A stretch of 33,903 nucleotides of DNA from Caballeronia sordidicola. Its GTDB lineage: Bacteria; Pseudomonadota; Gammaproteobacteria; Burkholderiales; Burkholderiaceae. The position numbers were made by a program, and so were the translations under genes. Shown here piece by piece: positions 24,581 through 33,300 of this stretch (its first letter is position 1; each line of letters opens with the position of its first letter). Below the pieces are notes generated by a model, which had not been told where the DNA came from, did not search any database, and saw nothing but the letters and a program-made list of their open reading frames with translations. The stretch is from positions 1 through 33,903 of the forward strand of contig NZ_FCOC02000037.1 of assembly GCF_001544455.2 (NCBI RefSeq), written 5' to 3'.

Positions 24581-25104
24581 CCCGAAGTTAATCCCGCAAT
24601 GCGTTTAAAACTCACGTAATGGTCGTCGGTGTAAAAGCAGTTGTCGATCTGCCGACGGGGCCCGCCACATACGATCCGGCGTGCGCCGCGATCACGGGCG
24701 CGCGGCGTAGGAACGGTGTATTCGTGGTAGTAGCCGCGCGGATGCGGCGGCAGCATACGCTCGCGATTGCCAAACACAATGCCGTCTTTCTCGAACGGGA
24801 ACGGTCCGCCAGCCTCGATCCGCCGCAACGTCACAATGGCCTGTTTCGGCAATTGCGCCGCGTCGACAGTTGTCCGCGACGACTCCAAACCCGCTGATGC
24901 GGCATCGCGGCTGGTATCTGCGCGCGGATCGCCTGGCGGCCTGTTCTTGTCTTGCAATGCGAGCGGCGACTGGGCCTGCGACGCAGTTGCGGGCTTGTCA
25001 CGACCCGGGCTCTGCGAGTCCGGCGCGCTCTTGCCGCAGCCGCTCAGCACCACCAAAAGCGCCGTCACAAACCCACAAACCCATGCGCGCTTTACCAAAC
25101 CCAT
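24577..25104 (-). CDS. Guanyl-specific ribonuclease (N1/Sa/barnase family), putative lipoprotein
   Basis: 175 residues. The signal peptide (1-22) ends in lipobox LSGC, with Cys23 as lipidation site. A Ser/Pro/Ala/Gln-rich linker follows (about 25-85). The microbial RNase domain is at about 88-172 and includes FGNRERMLP (111-119), HEYTVPTP and a C-terminal YTDDHYVSF. Catalytic residues match RNase Sa: Glu128, Arg139/Arg143, His162. It would cleave single-stranded RNA after G. Lipidation implies attachment in the periplasm or at the surface rather than free secretion; this is inferred from the lipobox only. The barstar gene overlaps its stop, giving immunity in the cytoplasm. Cys146 and Cys156 might form a disulphide. 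Confidence 0.88.
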   Translation of the reverse strand: MGLVKRAWVCGFVTALLVVLSGCGKSAPDSQSPGRDKPATASQAQSPLALQDKNRPPGDPRADTSRDAASAGLESSRTTVDAAQLPKQAIVTLRRIEAGGPFPFEKDGIVFGNRERMLPPHPRGYYHEYTVPTPRARDRGARRIVCGGPRRQIDNCFYTDDHYVSFKRIAGLTSG

Positions 25105-25329
25105 CCCGCCTGAAGCCCCAAAAATTGACGACCATGAAAGACGTAAGGGTATCGCTAATGACAGCCGGAATCAATGTTGGTTCAGGCGATGCCCGTTTTT
25201 TAGTCAATTCTGCAGTCAACAACCCACGCTTCGCGCGCACTGCCGTTCAAAGGATTCAATTAATTTGGGGTCACATAAAAAATAGGATAAGACTGAGATA
25301 TTTTTCACCTGAACGGGATAATAATTCAC

Positions 25330-25473
25330 TCATGCGTGGCTTGGGGAACGGAGCTAGTGTCGCCTCTCTAGGGATGCTCCCACGGTCTTTGGCCGGCACC
25401 ACTGCTATTTGGAGGAGAAAGCAAATCCCCTTGCGTGCCTCAAGCGTGCCGGATGTCCGGCACGCTTTTTTTC
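25330..25473 (+). ncRNA. Candidate small RNA ending in a strong terminator
   Basis: No plus-strand gene precedes the strong plus-strand terminator at 25443-25473, so it needs a transcript of its own. A possible promoter is CTGAGA (25293-25298), an 18-bp spacer and GATAAT (25317-25322), predicting a start near 25330. The roughly 144-base RNA could fold: GGGGA (25333-25337) can pair with TCCCC; GGAGC with GCTCC and CTAG with CTAG inside that; a GGAGGAG segment lies in the 3' half and could be exposed. It is not a sequence I recognise as 6S, SRP RNA, tmRNA or a tRNA. It may act in trans, or antisense against maeB 3' ends if the terminator leaks. Promoter and 5' end are inference. Confidence 0.45.
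25443..25473 (+). terminator. Strong rho-independent terminator (plus strand)
   Basis: Perfect 11-bp stem AGCGTGCCGGA/TCCGGCACGCT with a 2-base loop (25443-25466), followed by seven further T residues or so. It points away from maeB's own terminator and towards the maeB 3' end. Confidence 0.88.
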
Positions 25474-25511
25474 GTTTGGAAACCGCGGTTTCAAGATTCC
25501 GATCTCCCAAT

Positions 25512-25541
25512 AAAAAAGGGATCGCATGACTTCGCGACCCC
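25512..25541 (-). terminator. Terminator of maeB
   Basis: On the minus strand GGGGTCGC pairs with GCGATCCC (one G-U pair) around an 8-base loop, followed by TTTTTTATT. It lies about 50 bp past the maeB stop. Confidence 0.8.
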
Positions 25542-25592
25542 TTCCTCACCTATGTCAGCCCGCAAACTCCGCAGGCGTTGCGTTCATTCGCC

Positions 25593-27899
25593 TCAACGCG
25601 CAATAGCCGTCGCGTCCGCCACCAGCAACGCCGTCATATTGACAATCCGGCGAACCGTGGCCGAAGCCGTCAGCACGTGAACCGGCTGAGCCGCGCCCAG
25701 CAGGATCGGACCGATGGCAATGTTGTTGCCGGCTGCCGTCTTCAGCAAGTTGTACGAGATGTTGGCGGCATCTATGTTCGGGAGCACGAGCAGGTTCGCG
25801 TCGCCTTCCAGAGTCGATTCCGGCAGCACTTCCGCGCGCAGCCGTGCGTCCAGCGCCACGTCGCCGTGCATTTCGCCGTCCACGTCCAACTCAGGCGCGC
25901 GTTCTTTCAGCAATGCCAGCGTCTCGCGCATCTTGATGGCGGACGGCGCGTTGCTCGTGCCGAAGTTTGAATGCGAGAGCAGCGCGATCTTCGGCACAAT
26001 CCCGAAGCGGCGCACTTCTTCCGCCGCCATGATTGTGATTTCACAGAGCTGCTCGGGTGTCGGGTCCACGTTCACGTGTGTATCGACAAGGAAAATCTGC
26101 CGGCCCGGCAACACCAGCGCATTCATGGCCGCGTAGACGCTGCAGCCCGCCTTCTTGCCAATCACCTGATCGACAAAATGGAGGTGCCGATGCGTCGTGC
26201 TGATCGTGCCGCAGATCATGCCGTCCGCTTCGCCCTTCTTCACCAGCATGGAGCCGATCAGCGTGGTGCGGCGGCGCATTTCAAGCTTCGCCATCTGCGC
26301 GCTGATGCCTTTTCTCGCCATCATGGTGTGATACGTCTGCCAGAAGTCGCGATAACGCGCGTCGTGATCGGTATCGACGACGGTGAAATCCACGCCCGGC
26401 GTCAAACGCAAGCCGTATTTCGCGATGCGCTGCGTGATCACCGCCGGACGGCCGATCAGAATCGGCTTGGCAATCTTCTCATCCACCGCGATCTGCACGG
26501 CGCGCAGCACGCGCTCTTCCTCGCCTTCGGCAAACACAATGCGCTTCTTGTCCGGCTCAACGCTGCGCGCGAGCTGGAACACGGGTTTCATGGTTGTGCC
26601 GCTGTGATACACAAATTGCTGCAGATGCTGCTCATACGCATCCATGTCTTCAATAGGACGCGTCGCCACGCCTGAGTCCATGGCGGCCTTGGCGACGGCC
26701 GGCGCGATCTTGACGATCAGGCGCGGATCGAAAGGCTTTGGAATCAGATACTCGGGACCGAACGACAGATCCTGAATGCCGTAGGCGGTCGCCACAATAT
26801 CGCTTTGTTCCTGACGCGCCAGTTCCGCAATCGCGTTCACCGCGGCAATTTCCATTTCGCGCGTGATGGTGCTCGCGCCCGCATCCAGCGCTCCGCGGAA
26901 GATGAACGGGAAGCACAGTACGTTGTTGACCTGGTTCGGATAATCCGTACGGCCGGTGGCAAGCACTGCATCCGGGCGCACTTCGAGCGCCAGTTCCGGA
27001 AGGATTTCCGGCGTGGGATTGGCAAGCGCCAGAATCAGCGGCTTGGGCGCCATGTTCCTGACCATGTCCTGCTTGAGCACGCCGCCAGCGGACAGGCCGA
27101 GAAAGACGTCGGCCCCTTCGATCACATCTGCAAGCGTGCGCGCCGACGTTTCGCGCGCAAAACGGTCCTTGTCCGGGTCCATCAGTTCGACGCGGCCCTT
27201 GTAGACCACGCCGGCCAAGTCCGTCACGAAGATGTTCTCGAGCTTCATGCCGAGTTCCACCAGCAGGTCCAGACACGCGAGCGACGCGGCGCCCGCGCCC
27301 GAAGCCACCAGCTTCACGTCTTCGATCTTCTTGCCGACCACGACCAGACCATTGGTGATTGCGGCCGCAACCACGATGGCCGTACCGTGCTGGTCATCAT
27401 GGAACACCGGGATTTTCATGCGCTTGCGGGCTTCGCGCTCGACAATGAAGCAGTCCGGCGCCTTGATGTCTTCGAGATTGATGCCGCCGAACGTGGGTTC
27501 GAGCGCGCAGATCACGTCGACGAGCTTCATGGGGTCCATCTCGTTCAACTCGATATCGAACACGTCGATGCCCGCGAACTTCTTGAACAGCACCGCCTTG
27601 CCTTCCATTACCGGCTTGGACGCAAGCGGGCCGATGTTGCCGAGCCCGAGCACCGCAGTGCCATTCGTCACCACGCCAACCAGATTGCTGCGGGCGGTGA
27701 AGCGCGCGGCGTTCAGCGGGTTCGCGACGATCTCCTCGCATGCGAACGCAACGCCCGGCGAGTACGCCAGCGCGAGGTCGCGCTGGTTGATCATCTGCTT
27801 GGTCGGCGCAATCGCGATTTTGCCGGGGGTGGGAAACTCGTGGTAATCAAGCGCGGCTTCGCGCAGTTTGGCTTTGGCGTTATCTGCTGGCGTTGTCAT
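25593..27899 (-). CDS. maeB: NADP-dependent malic enzyme, hybrid with phosphotransacetylase-like domain (MaeB)
   Basis: 768 residues from ATG 27899; the frame stays open to a TTG at 27956, but the conserved N-terminus begins after 27899. It decarboxylates malate to pyruvate with NADP. The malic domain occupies about 1-160 (KIAIAPTKQMINQRDLALAYSPGVA, GLGNIGPLASKPVMEGKA). The NAD(P)-binding domain occupies about 165-415 (FHDDQHGTAIVVAAA, ASGAGAASLACLDLL, LALANPTPEI). The C-terminal 430-768 is phosphotransacetylase-like, which in MaeB enzymes senses acetyl-CoA and is not known to be catalytic. Shine-Dalgarno is poor. It is a single-gene transcript with a candidate promoter 38-72 bp upstream and its own terminator. 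Confidence 0.96.
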   Translation of the reverse strand: MTTPADNAKAKLREAALDYHEFPTPGKIAIAPTKQMINQRDLALAYSPGVAFACEEIVANPLNAARFTARSNLVGVVTNGTAVLGLGNIGPLASKPVMEGKAVLFKKFAGIDVFDIELNEMDPMKLVDVICALEPTFGGINLEDIKAPDCFIVEREARKRMKIPVFHDDQHGTAIVVAAAITNGLVVVGKKIEDVKLVASGAGAASLACLDLLVELGMKLENIFVTDLAGVVYKGRVELMDPDKDRFARETSARTLADVIEGADVFLGLSAGGVLKQDMVRNMAPKPLILALANPTPEILPELALEVRPDAVLATGRTDYPNQVNNVLCFPFIFRGALDAGASTITREMEIAAVNAIAELARQEQSDIVATAYGIQDLSFGPEYLIPKPFDPRLIVKIAPAVAKAAMDSGVATRPIEDMDAYEQHLQQFVYHSGTTMKPVFQLARSVEPDKKRIVFAEGEEERVLRAVQIAVDEKIAKPILIGRPAVITQRIAKYGLRLTPGVDFTVVDTDHDARYRDFWQTYHTMMARKGISAQMAKLEMRRRTTLIGSMLVKKGEADGMICGTISTTHRHLHFVDQVIGKKAGCSVYAAMNALVLPGRQIFLVDTHVNVDPTPEQLCEITIMAAEEVRRFGIVPKIALLSHSNFGTSNAPSAIKMRETLALLKERAPELDVDGEMHGDVALDARLRAEVLPESTLEGDANLLVLPNIDAANISYNLLKTAAGNNIAIGPILLGAAQPVHVLTASATVRRIVNMTALLVADATAIAR

Positions 27900-27943
27900 G
27901 AGGCGGCGGGCTTTAGGCAAGATTAGAATAGAAGTTCGAACGC

Positions 27944-27971
27944 ATTGTAGCGCCAATCAAGGGCCGTCCAA
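27944..27971 (-). promoter_or_regulatory. Candidate sigma-70 promoter of maeB
   Basis: On the minus strand TTGGAC (27971-27966), a 16-bp spacer and TACAAT (27949-27944). The -10 matches five of six bases; the -35 is only partial. The predicted leader is about 38 bases. Confidence 0.4.
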
Positions 27972-28157
27972 GATGGCGATACCCGGAATTCAGGACACGT
28001 ATCCCATTTGGACAAGGCTTCGCCGGGCATCGGAACGCACCTGCGTGTCAGCCGCTTGCGGCGCTAACCACGCAGCTAAACCCCTTTATTGAGATGAAAC
28101 GCGCATGAACACGAGCGCATCGTCCCCAACTTTTTTCCTGATATTGCCGGACCGCCG

Positions 28158-29180
28158 ATGCTCTCAGAGTTTTCCCTGATCGAACGATATTTCTCCAAGC
28201 CCGCGACCAGAGGCCGCACCCCGGCGGCGCAAAAGTCGGGTAAAGCGGCGAGCGCAACGCTCGGTATCGGCGATGATTGCGCGCTGCTCGCCCCGAAGCG
28301 CGGCCAGCAACTGGCGATCTCCACGGACATGCTCGTGTCGGGGCGCCATTTTTTCCCCGATGTTTCCCCGTTCGCGCTCGGGGCCAAGGCGCTCGCCGTG
28401 AACCTCTCGGATCTGGCCGCCATGGGCGCGGCACCGCGCGCGTTCACGCTCGCGCTTTCCATGCCGAAAGCGGAGGAAAGCTGGCTCCAGGCCTTCAGTG
28501 ACGGCCTCTTCCACATGGCGAACGCGCACGGCTGCGAATTGATTGGCGGCGATACGACCGGCGGCCCGCACGTGAGCATCAGCATCACGGTATTCGGCGA
28601 CGTTCCCGCCGCGCGCGCGCTGCGCCGCGACGGCGCGCGCGCGGGCGACGACATCTGGGTCTCCGGACGACTCGGCAACGCGCGCGCCGGGCTTGGCGTC
28701 TTGCGTAAAGAATGGTCGATCGAGGACGCCGCCAGCAAAGCCATCGCGATCAAGGCGCTCGAACAGCCGGAACCGCGCGTGGCGCTGGGCGTCGCGTTGC
28801 GCGGCGTGGCCCACGCTGCGCTGGATTTGTCCGATGGCCTTGCCGGCGACCTGCTGCATATATTGAAGCGCTCGAACATGCGCGCGGCCGTCGACGTGGA
28901 TCTCGTGCCGCGCTCGGGCGTTATCGACGCGTTGCCCGCCGTGGCGCAGTTGCCTTGCATCCTTGCCGGCGGCGACGACTACGAACTGTGCTTCACCGCG
29001 CCCGTGGAGGCGCGTGCAAAAATCGAACGCCTCGGCGCGCGCCTGGGCATTCTCGTGACGCGCATCGGTACAATCGAGGGTCTCGCTGTTCCCACTGACA
29101 CGCCCGCTATCGACTGGCGTAATCACGCCGGTCCCGTTTCCTTCACGGCCTCGGGCTACGACCACTTTCATGCAGACTGA
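28158..29180 (+). CDS. thiL: Thiamine-monophosphate kinase
   Basis: 340 residues. It phosphorylates thiamine monophosphate to the cofactor thiamine diphosphate. PurM/ThiL-fold features: N-terminal LSEFSLIERYF, the Mg/ATP site GIGDDCALL (36-44), ISTDMLVSGRHF (54-65), AVNLSDLAAMGAAPRAF (79-95), GGDTTGG, ALDLSDGLAGDLLHI and the C-terminal GGDDYELCF. All motifs are intact. It overlaps pgpA by 11 bp and heads the plus-strand run thiL-pgpA-pncC. The cofactor it makes is used by the transketolase encoded upstream, though the two genes are not co-transcribed. Confidence 0.97.
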   Translation: MLSEFSLIERYFSKPATRGRTPAAQKSGKAASATLGIGDDCALLAPKRGQQLAISTDMLVSGRHFFPDVSPFALGAKALAVNLSDLAAMGAAPRAFTLALSMPKAEESWLQAFSDGLFHMANAHGCELIGGDTTGGPHVSISITVFGDVPAARALRRDGARAGDDIWVSGRLGNARAGLGVLRKEWSIEDAASKAIAIKALEQPEPRVALGVALRGVAHAALDLSDGLAGDLLHILKRSNMRAAVDVDLVPRSGVIDALPAVAQLPCILAGGDDYELCFTAPVEARAKIERLGARLGILVTRIGTIEGLAVPTDTPAIDWRNHAGPVSFTASGYDHFHAD

Positions 29181-29706
29181 CCCGATCACCGAGACTCTCG
29201 ACGACAAACCGCGTCCCAAGCCTTCGCGGCGCACCAGCGCGCGCTTCATGCTGTCGCATCCGCTGCATATCCTGTCGCTGGGCTTTGGCAGCGGCTTGTC
29301 GCCGGTTGCGCCCGGCACGGTCGGGACCTTGTTCGCGTGGGCGTCGTTCGTGGCGTTCAACCCGTACCTGACGGTCGCCGAATGGGCCGTGCTGATTGCG
29401 GTCGGCTTCGTGGCCGGCTGCTGGTTCTGCGGCTTCACGGCGAAGAAAATGGGCATCGAAGATCCGTCGCCCGTGGTATGGGACGAGATCGTCGCGTTCT
29501 GGCTGGTGCTGCTGCTCGTCACGCCGGCCACGTTCACCGGACAGTTGTGGGCGTTTATCGTGTTCCGTTTCTTCGATATGGTGAAGCCGCCGCCCATCCG
29601 CTATTTTGACCGCCGGTTAAAAGGCGGCTTCGGCATCATGTTCGACGACATTGCCGCGGCTTTTTTCTCGCTGCTCGTGATTGCGCTGTGGCGCATGACT
29701 GTCTGA
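29170..29706 (+). CDS. pgpA: Phosphatidylglycerophosphatase A
   Basis: 178 residues, a membrane phosphatase that removes phosphate from phosphatidylglycerophosphate to give phosphatidylglycerol. The family motifs GFGSGLSPVAPGTVGTL (38-54) and the acidic EDPSPVVWDEIVAFW are present. FDMVKPPPIRYFDRRLKGG and the FDDIAAAFFS segment follow. Four membrane segments are visible. The first 25 residues are hydrophilic and longer than in the E. coli enzyme. The ATG overlaps the thiL stop by 11 bp, so translation is probably coupled. Confidence 0.95.
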   Translation: MQTDPITETLDDKPRPKPSRRTSARFMLSHPLHILSLGFGSGLSPVAPGTVGTLFAWASFVAFNPYLTVAEWAVLIAVGFVAGCWFCGFTAKKMGIEDPSPVVWDEIVAFWLVLLLVTPATFTGQLWAFIVFRFFDMVKPPPIRYFDRRLKGGFGIMFDDIAAAFFSLLVIALWRMTV

Positions 29707-29760
29707 CACCCGGCTTACCGACGCTCCCTTTCCCTACGATCAGCCCCACGCGAGTTCCTC

Positions 29761-30261
29761 ATGGCCACCGATAAAGTCGTTCACCAGCTCGCCATTCGCG
29801 CCGGCAACAAACTGCGTGACGAGCGCCTGATGCTCGCGACAGCGGAATCGTGCACGGGCGGCATGGTAGCCGCCGCCATGACCGATATTTCCGGCAGCAG
29901 CGCGTGGTTTGAACGCGGTTTCGTCACGTACTCGAATAACGCGAAAACGGAGATGATCGGCGTGCCGGCCGACATGATCGAGCGTCACGGCGCGGTGAGC
30001 GAACCCGTTGCCCGGGCCATGGCCGAAGGCGCGCTCCGCAACAGCCGGGCGCAGGTTTCGCTGTCCATTACCGGCGTCGCCGGTCCGGGCGGCGGCACGG
30101 AAACGAAACCTGTGGGCATGGTGTCGTTTGCGTGGAGCAACCGGCTGCATACAACGGTGGCGACACAGCTATTCAAGGGCGATCGCGAACAGGTTCGCAC
30201 CCAGGCAGCCGCGCACGCATTGCGCGGCCTGCTGGAATTACTCGAACGAAGGGAACGGTGA
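29761..30261 (+). CDS. pncC: Nicotinamide-nucleotide amidase (CinA C-terminal domain)
   Basis: 166 residues, the stand-alone CinA C-terminal family. It deamidates nicotinamide mononucleotide to nicotinate mononucleotide, recycling NAD breakdown product. The catalytic Ser30 lies in ATAESCTGG (27-34). GFVTYSNNAKTEMIGV (about 58-73) and SITGVAGPGGGTETKPVG (101-118) are the other conserved blocks. The gene follows pgpA by 54 bp, the third gene of the thiL run. The N-terminal molybdopterin-like domain of full CinA is absent, as is usual in proteobacteria. Confidence 0.95.
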   Translation: MATDKVVHQLAIRAGNKLRDERLMLATAESCTGGMVAAAMTDISGSSAWFERGFVTYSNNAKTEMIGVPADMIERHGAVSEPVARAMAEGALRNSRAQVSLSITGVAGPGGGTETKPVGMVSFAWSNRLHTTVATQLFKGDREQVRTQAAAHALRGLLELLERRER

Positions 30262-30331
30262 ACAAGCGGATGTGGGAAAGACAAGCTGAAGCTGCCAAAC
30301 CCGGAACAGTCATGCGCGAGTGGATGCACTG

Positions 30332-33300
30332 ATGCCGGAGTTTGCTTACGACACGGCCCAGATCATCAAATGGCTCGGCGCACATACCGTCGCCAAGGCG
30401 CGCGGGTATGTCGACGAAGTCAGGCATCTGCATTGGGACAACAACGTGCTGTGCGCCCAGGTCAAGGGCACTCAGCGCCAGCCTTATCGTGTCGAGGTGG
30501 TATTCAGCCACGACCGTGGCGCGCTCAAGGCGCACGGCCGGTGTTCGTGCCCGGTCGGATTGCACTGCAAGCATGCCGCCGCGGTGCTGCTTGCGACCGC
30601 CAGCGACAAACCCGTGGAACCCGACACGGTACGCGCCGAAGTCGCGGGCTGGCTGGAAGGATTCCGCTCGCGGTTTGCATCGACACGCACTACGGCCGCA
30701 AAAAAAACCGCCGAACCGAATGGCACGCTCGCGCTTGCTTACGTGCTCGGCATGTCGCGCGTCATGCGCGCCCCTGAAGTCGCGCTGCACAAGGTGCGTC
30801 TTGGCCCTGACGGTTCGCTTCAGAAGCTCGACCGGCCGTGGACCAATTTCGACGCGGCGCTCGTCAAACAGCCGAAGTTCGTGAGCGACGACGACCTGAC
30901 GATCCTTCGGGCCCTGATCATTGGACGCACGCGCAACGACGTCGGCGGCTTCGCGCTGCACGGCGAAGAAGGCGCCGACCTCATGCAGCGGATGCTGGCG
31001 ACCGGGCGCCTCTTCACGGCGACACCGTCGTCGCAGGATGTGGGTGAACCGCGCCGGCCATTGACCAGCGGCGAGGCGCGCCCGGGAAGCATAGAGTGGA
31101 CGCCCGACGCGGATGACCGTGTGCGTCCAGTGCTGCAAACAGAGCCGGCATCGACGCTCGTCATCACCACCGAACCGCTCTGGTTCGCCGACGCGCAAAC
31201 GCGCGAAGCCGGTATTGTCGACATGCCGCAGCCCGCGCGCCAACTGGTCGATTACCTGGCAATGCCGCCCATCTCGCTCGACGAAGCGCCGCTCGTCGGC
31301 GCAATGTTGCGCGAGGTTGCGTCCGACCTGCCGCCGCCGCCGGGGCATGAAGCGCTGACCGTGCATGTTGTCGATGTAGAACCCGTGCCTGTGCTCGTGC
31401 TCGACACGCAGCCCATCAGCGGCACATGGCGCCCGCGTGAGGAGCGCTCGGCGGCGAGCGTGCTGGATTTCGCGCTCCTGAGTTTCGATTACGACGGCCT
31501 CAGTGTCGATCCCACGCAGGCCACCACCATCATGCGTTCGGAGTCCGGCGACATGATCCAGGTGAAGCGCCGCCACGACGTGGAGACGCGCTATTCAAAC
31601 CAGCTTTACGAACTCGGCTTTCGCAAGATTCCCGCGCACCAGCGTTTCGGCCCGAAACCCATTCCAACGGGCGTGCTCGGCTTGCCGGCATCGGCTGCGT
31701 GGGCGTTGTTCACCGGCGACGTGGTGCCCACGCTGCGCAACGAGGGCTGGCGCATTTCCATGTCGCCGGAATTCCGTTTCGATTTCATCGAGATCGACGA
31801 TATCCAGGGCACTGCGCGCCACGGCACTGACGGCTGGTTCGACCTCGAACTCGGCATTGCCGTGGGGGACCGGAGCGTACGGCTCGAGCCGCTGCTCGCC
31901 GACCTGTTCCAGCGCGACCGGCGGTGGCTTGCTGGCGCTATCGATTCGATACCGGATGACGAAGGCATCGAGCTGAATACCGACAAAGGCGAGCGGCTGC
32001 GCCTGCGTGCGTCGCGGATCAAGCCGGTGGTGCGCGTCCTGATCGATCTCTTCGATACCCTTGGTACGCAACCGCTGCGCGTTTCCGAGAAGGACGCTGG
32101 CCGGCTGGAAGCGCTCGGTGACTCGGGCCGCTGGCAGTTTCACGGCGATGTATCCATTCGAGAACTCGCGCAGCGGTTGCAGGAAGGGCCCGGATTGCGT
32201 GACGTTCCGATCCCTCGCGGCCTGAATGCGGAACTCCGTGTTTATCAGCGTGAAGGGCTCAACTGGATGCAGTTTTTGCGCGAGCGCGATCTATCCGGCG
32301 TTCTCGCCGATGATATGGGCCTTGGCAAGACTGTGCAGACTCTGGCGCATATTCTGGTCGAAAAGGAATCGGGACGGCTGGACCGTCCGGCTCTGGTCGT
32401 GCTGCCAACAACGCTCGTTCATAACTGGCGCGAAGAAGCCAGGAAGTTTGCGCCCGCGCTGCGTGTGCTCGATCTTCACGGCCCGCAACGCAAGGATCGT
32501 TTCGATCAGATCAGCGAGCACGATCTTGTGCTGACCACGTATCCGCTGCTGTGGCGCGATCAGGCGATGCTTTCCATGCATGAATACCACTTGCTGATTC
32601 TTGACGAAGCGCAAACCGTGAAGAACGTGGCGACCAAGGCGGCGAAGGGGATTCGTGATTTGAGTGCGCGGCACCGGCTGTGTTTGACGGGTACGCCGCT
32701 TGAAAATCACTTGGGCGAATTGTGGGCGCAATTCGATTTTCTGCTGCCGGGTTTTCTTGGCACGCAAAAGGATTTCACCAAGCGCTGGCGCACGCCGATC
32801 GAGAAGTATGAAGACCCGGTGCGGCGCGATCTGCTTGTCCGGCGCATTCGGCCTTTCATGCTGCGTCGAAGAAAGGATGAAGTCGCGAAGGAATTGCCGC
32901 AGAAGACGACCATTGTGCGAACGGTGTCGCTTGAAGGTTCGCAGCGTGATTTGTACGAGACCGTGCGGATTGCGATGCAGGAAAAAGTGCGCATCGCAGT
33001 GGCCGATCAGGGTTTGGCGCGCAGTCATATTGTCGTGCTCGAGGCGTTGCTGAAGCTGCGCCAGGTGTGTTGCGATCCATCGCTCGTGAAGCTCACGCGG
33101 GCCAAGCGCGTGGAGGAATCGGCGAAGCTCGACTTGCTGCTTGATATGTTGCCGGAGTTGCTTGAAGAAGGGCGGCGCGTGCTGTTGTTTTCGCAGTTCA
33201 CGGGGATGCTTGCGATCATTGCTGGCGCGCTCGATAAAGCCGGTTTGCCGTACGTGACGTTGACTGGCGATACGCGGGATCGCGTGACGCCGGTGAAGCG

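Larger units (their letters stand above)
25105..25592. other. Intergenic region between RNase gene and maeB
   Basis: 488 bp. The part near the RNase gene (25105-25290) is relatively AT-rich and should contain its promoter. 25330-25473 is a structured, terminator-ended stretch on the plus strand (candidate sRNA). 25512-25541 is the maeB terminator. No protein-coding frame here has recognisable content. Confidence 0.6.

Noticed and set aside
25264..25337. TPP (THI) riboswitch-like words on the plus strand: GGGGTCAC, CTGAGA, CACCTGA, GGATAAT, ATGCG in the right order.
   Set aside because: The P1 closing stem and the P4/P5 pairing (CTGG/CCAG type) are missing, P3 is almost absent, and no thiamine gene follows on that strand. 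The words also serve as the proposed promoter. A covariance search with the TPP model would decide; a significant hit would overturn this.
28048..28157. Short palindromic sequence (CCGC-TT-GCGG) and ATG codons upstream of thiL considered as a small gene or operator.
   Set aside because: The stem is only 4 bp and the frames are short and featureless.
28164..29597. 477-codon minus-strand frame opposite thiL and pgpA.
   Set aside because: Antisense shadow of two conserved enzymes; no independent support.
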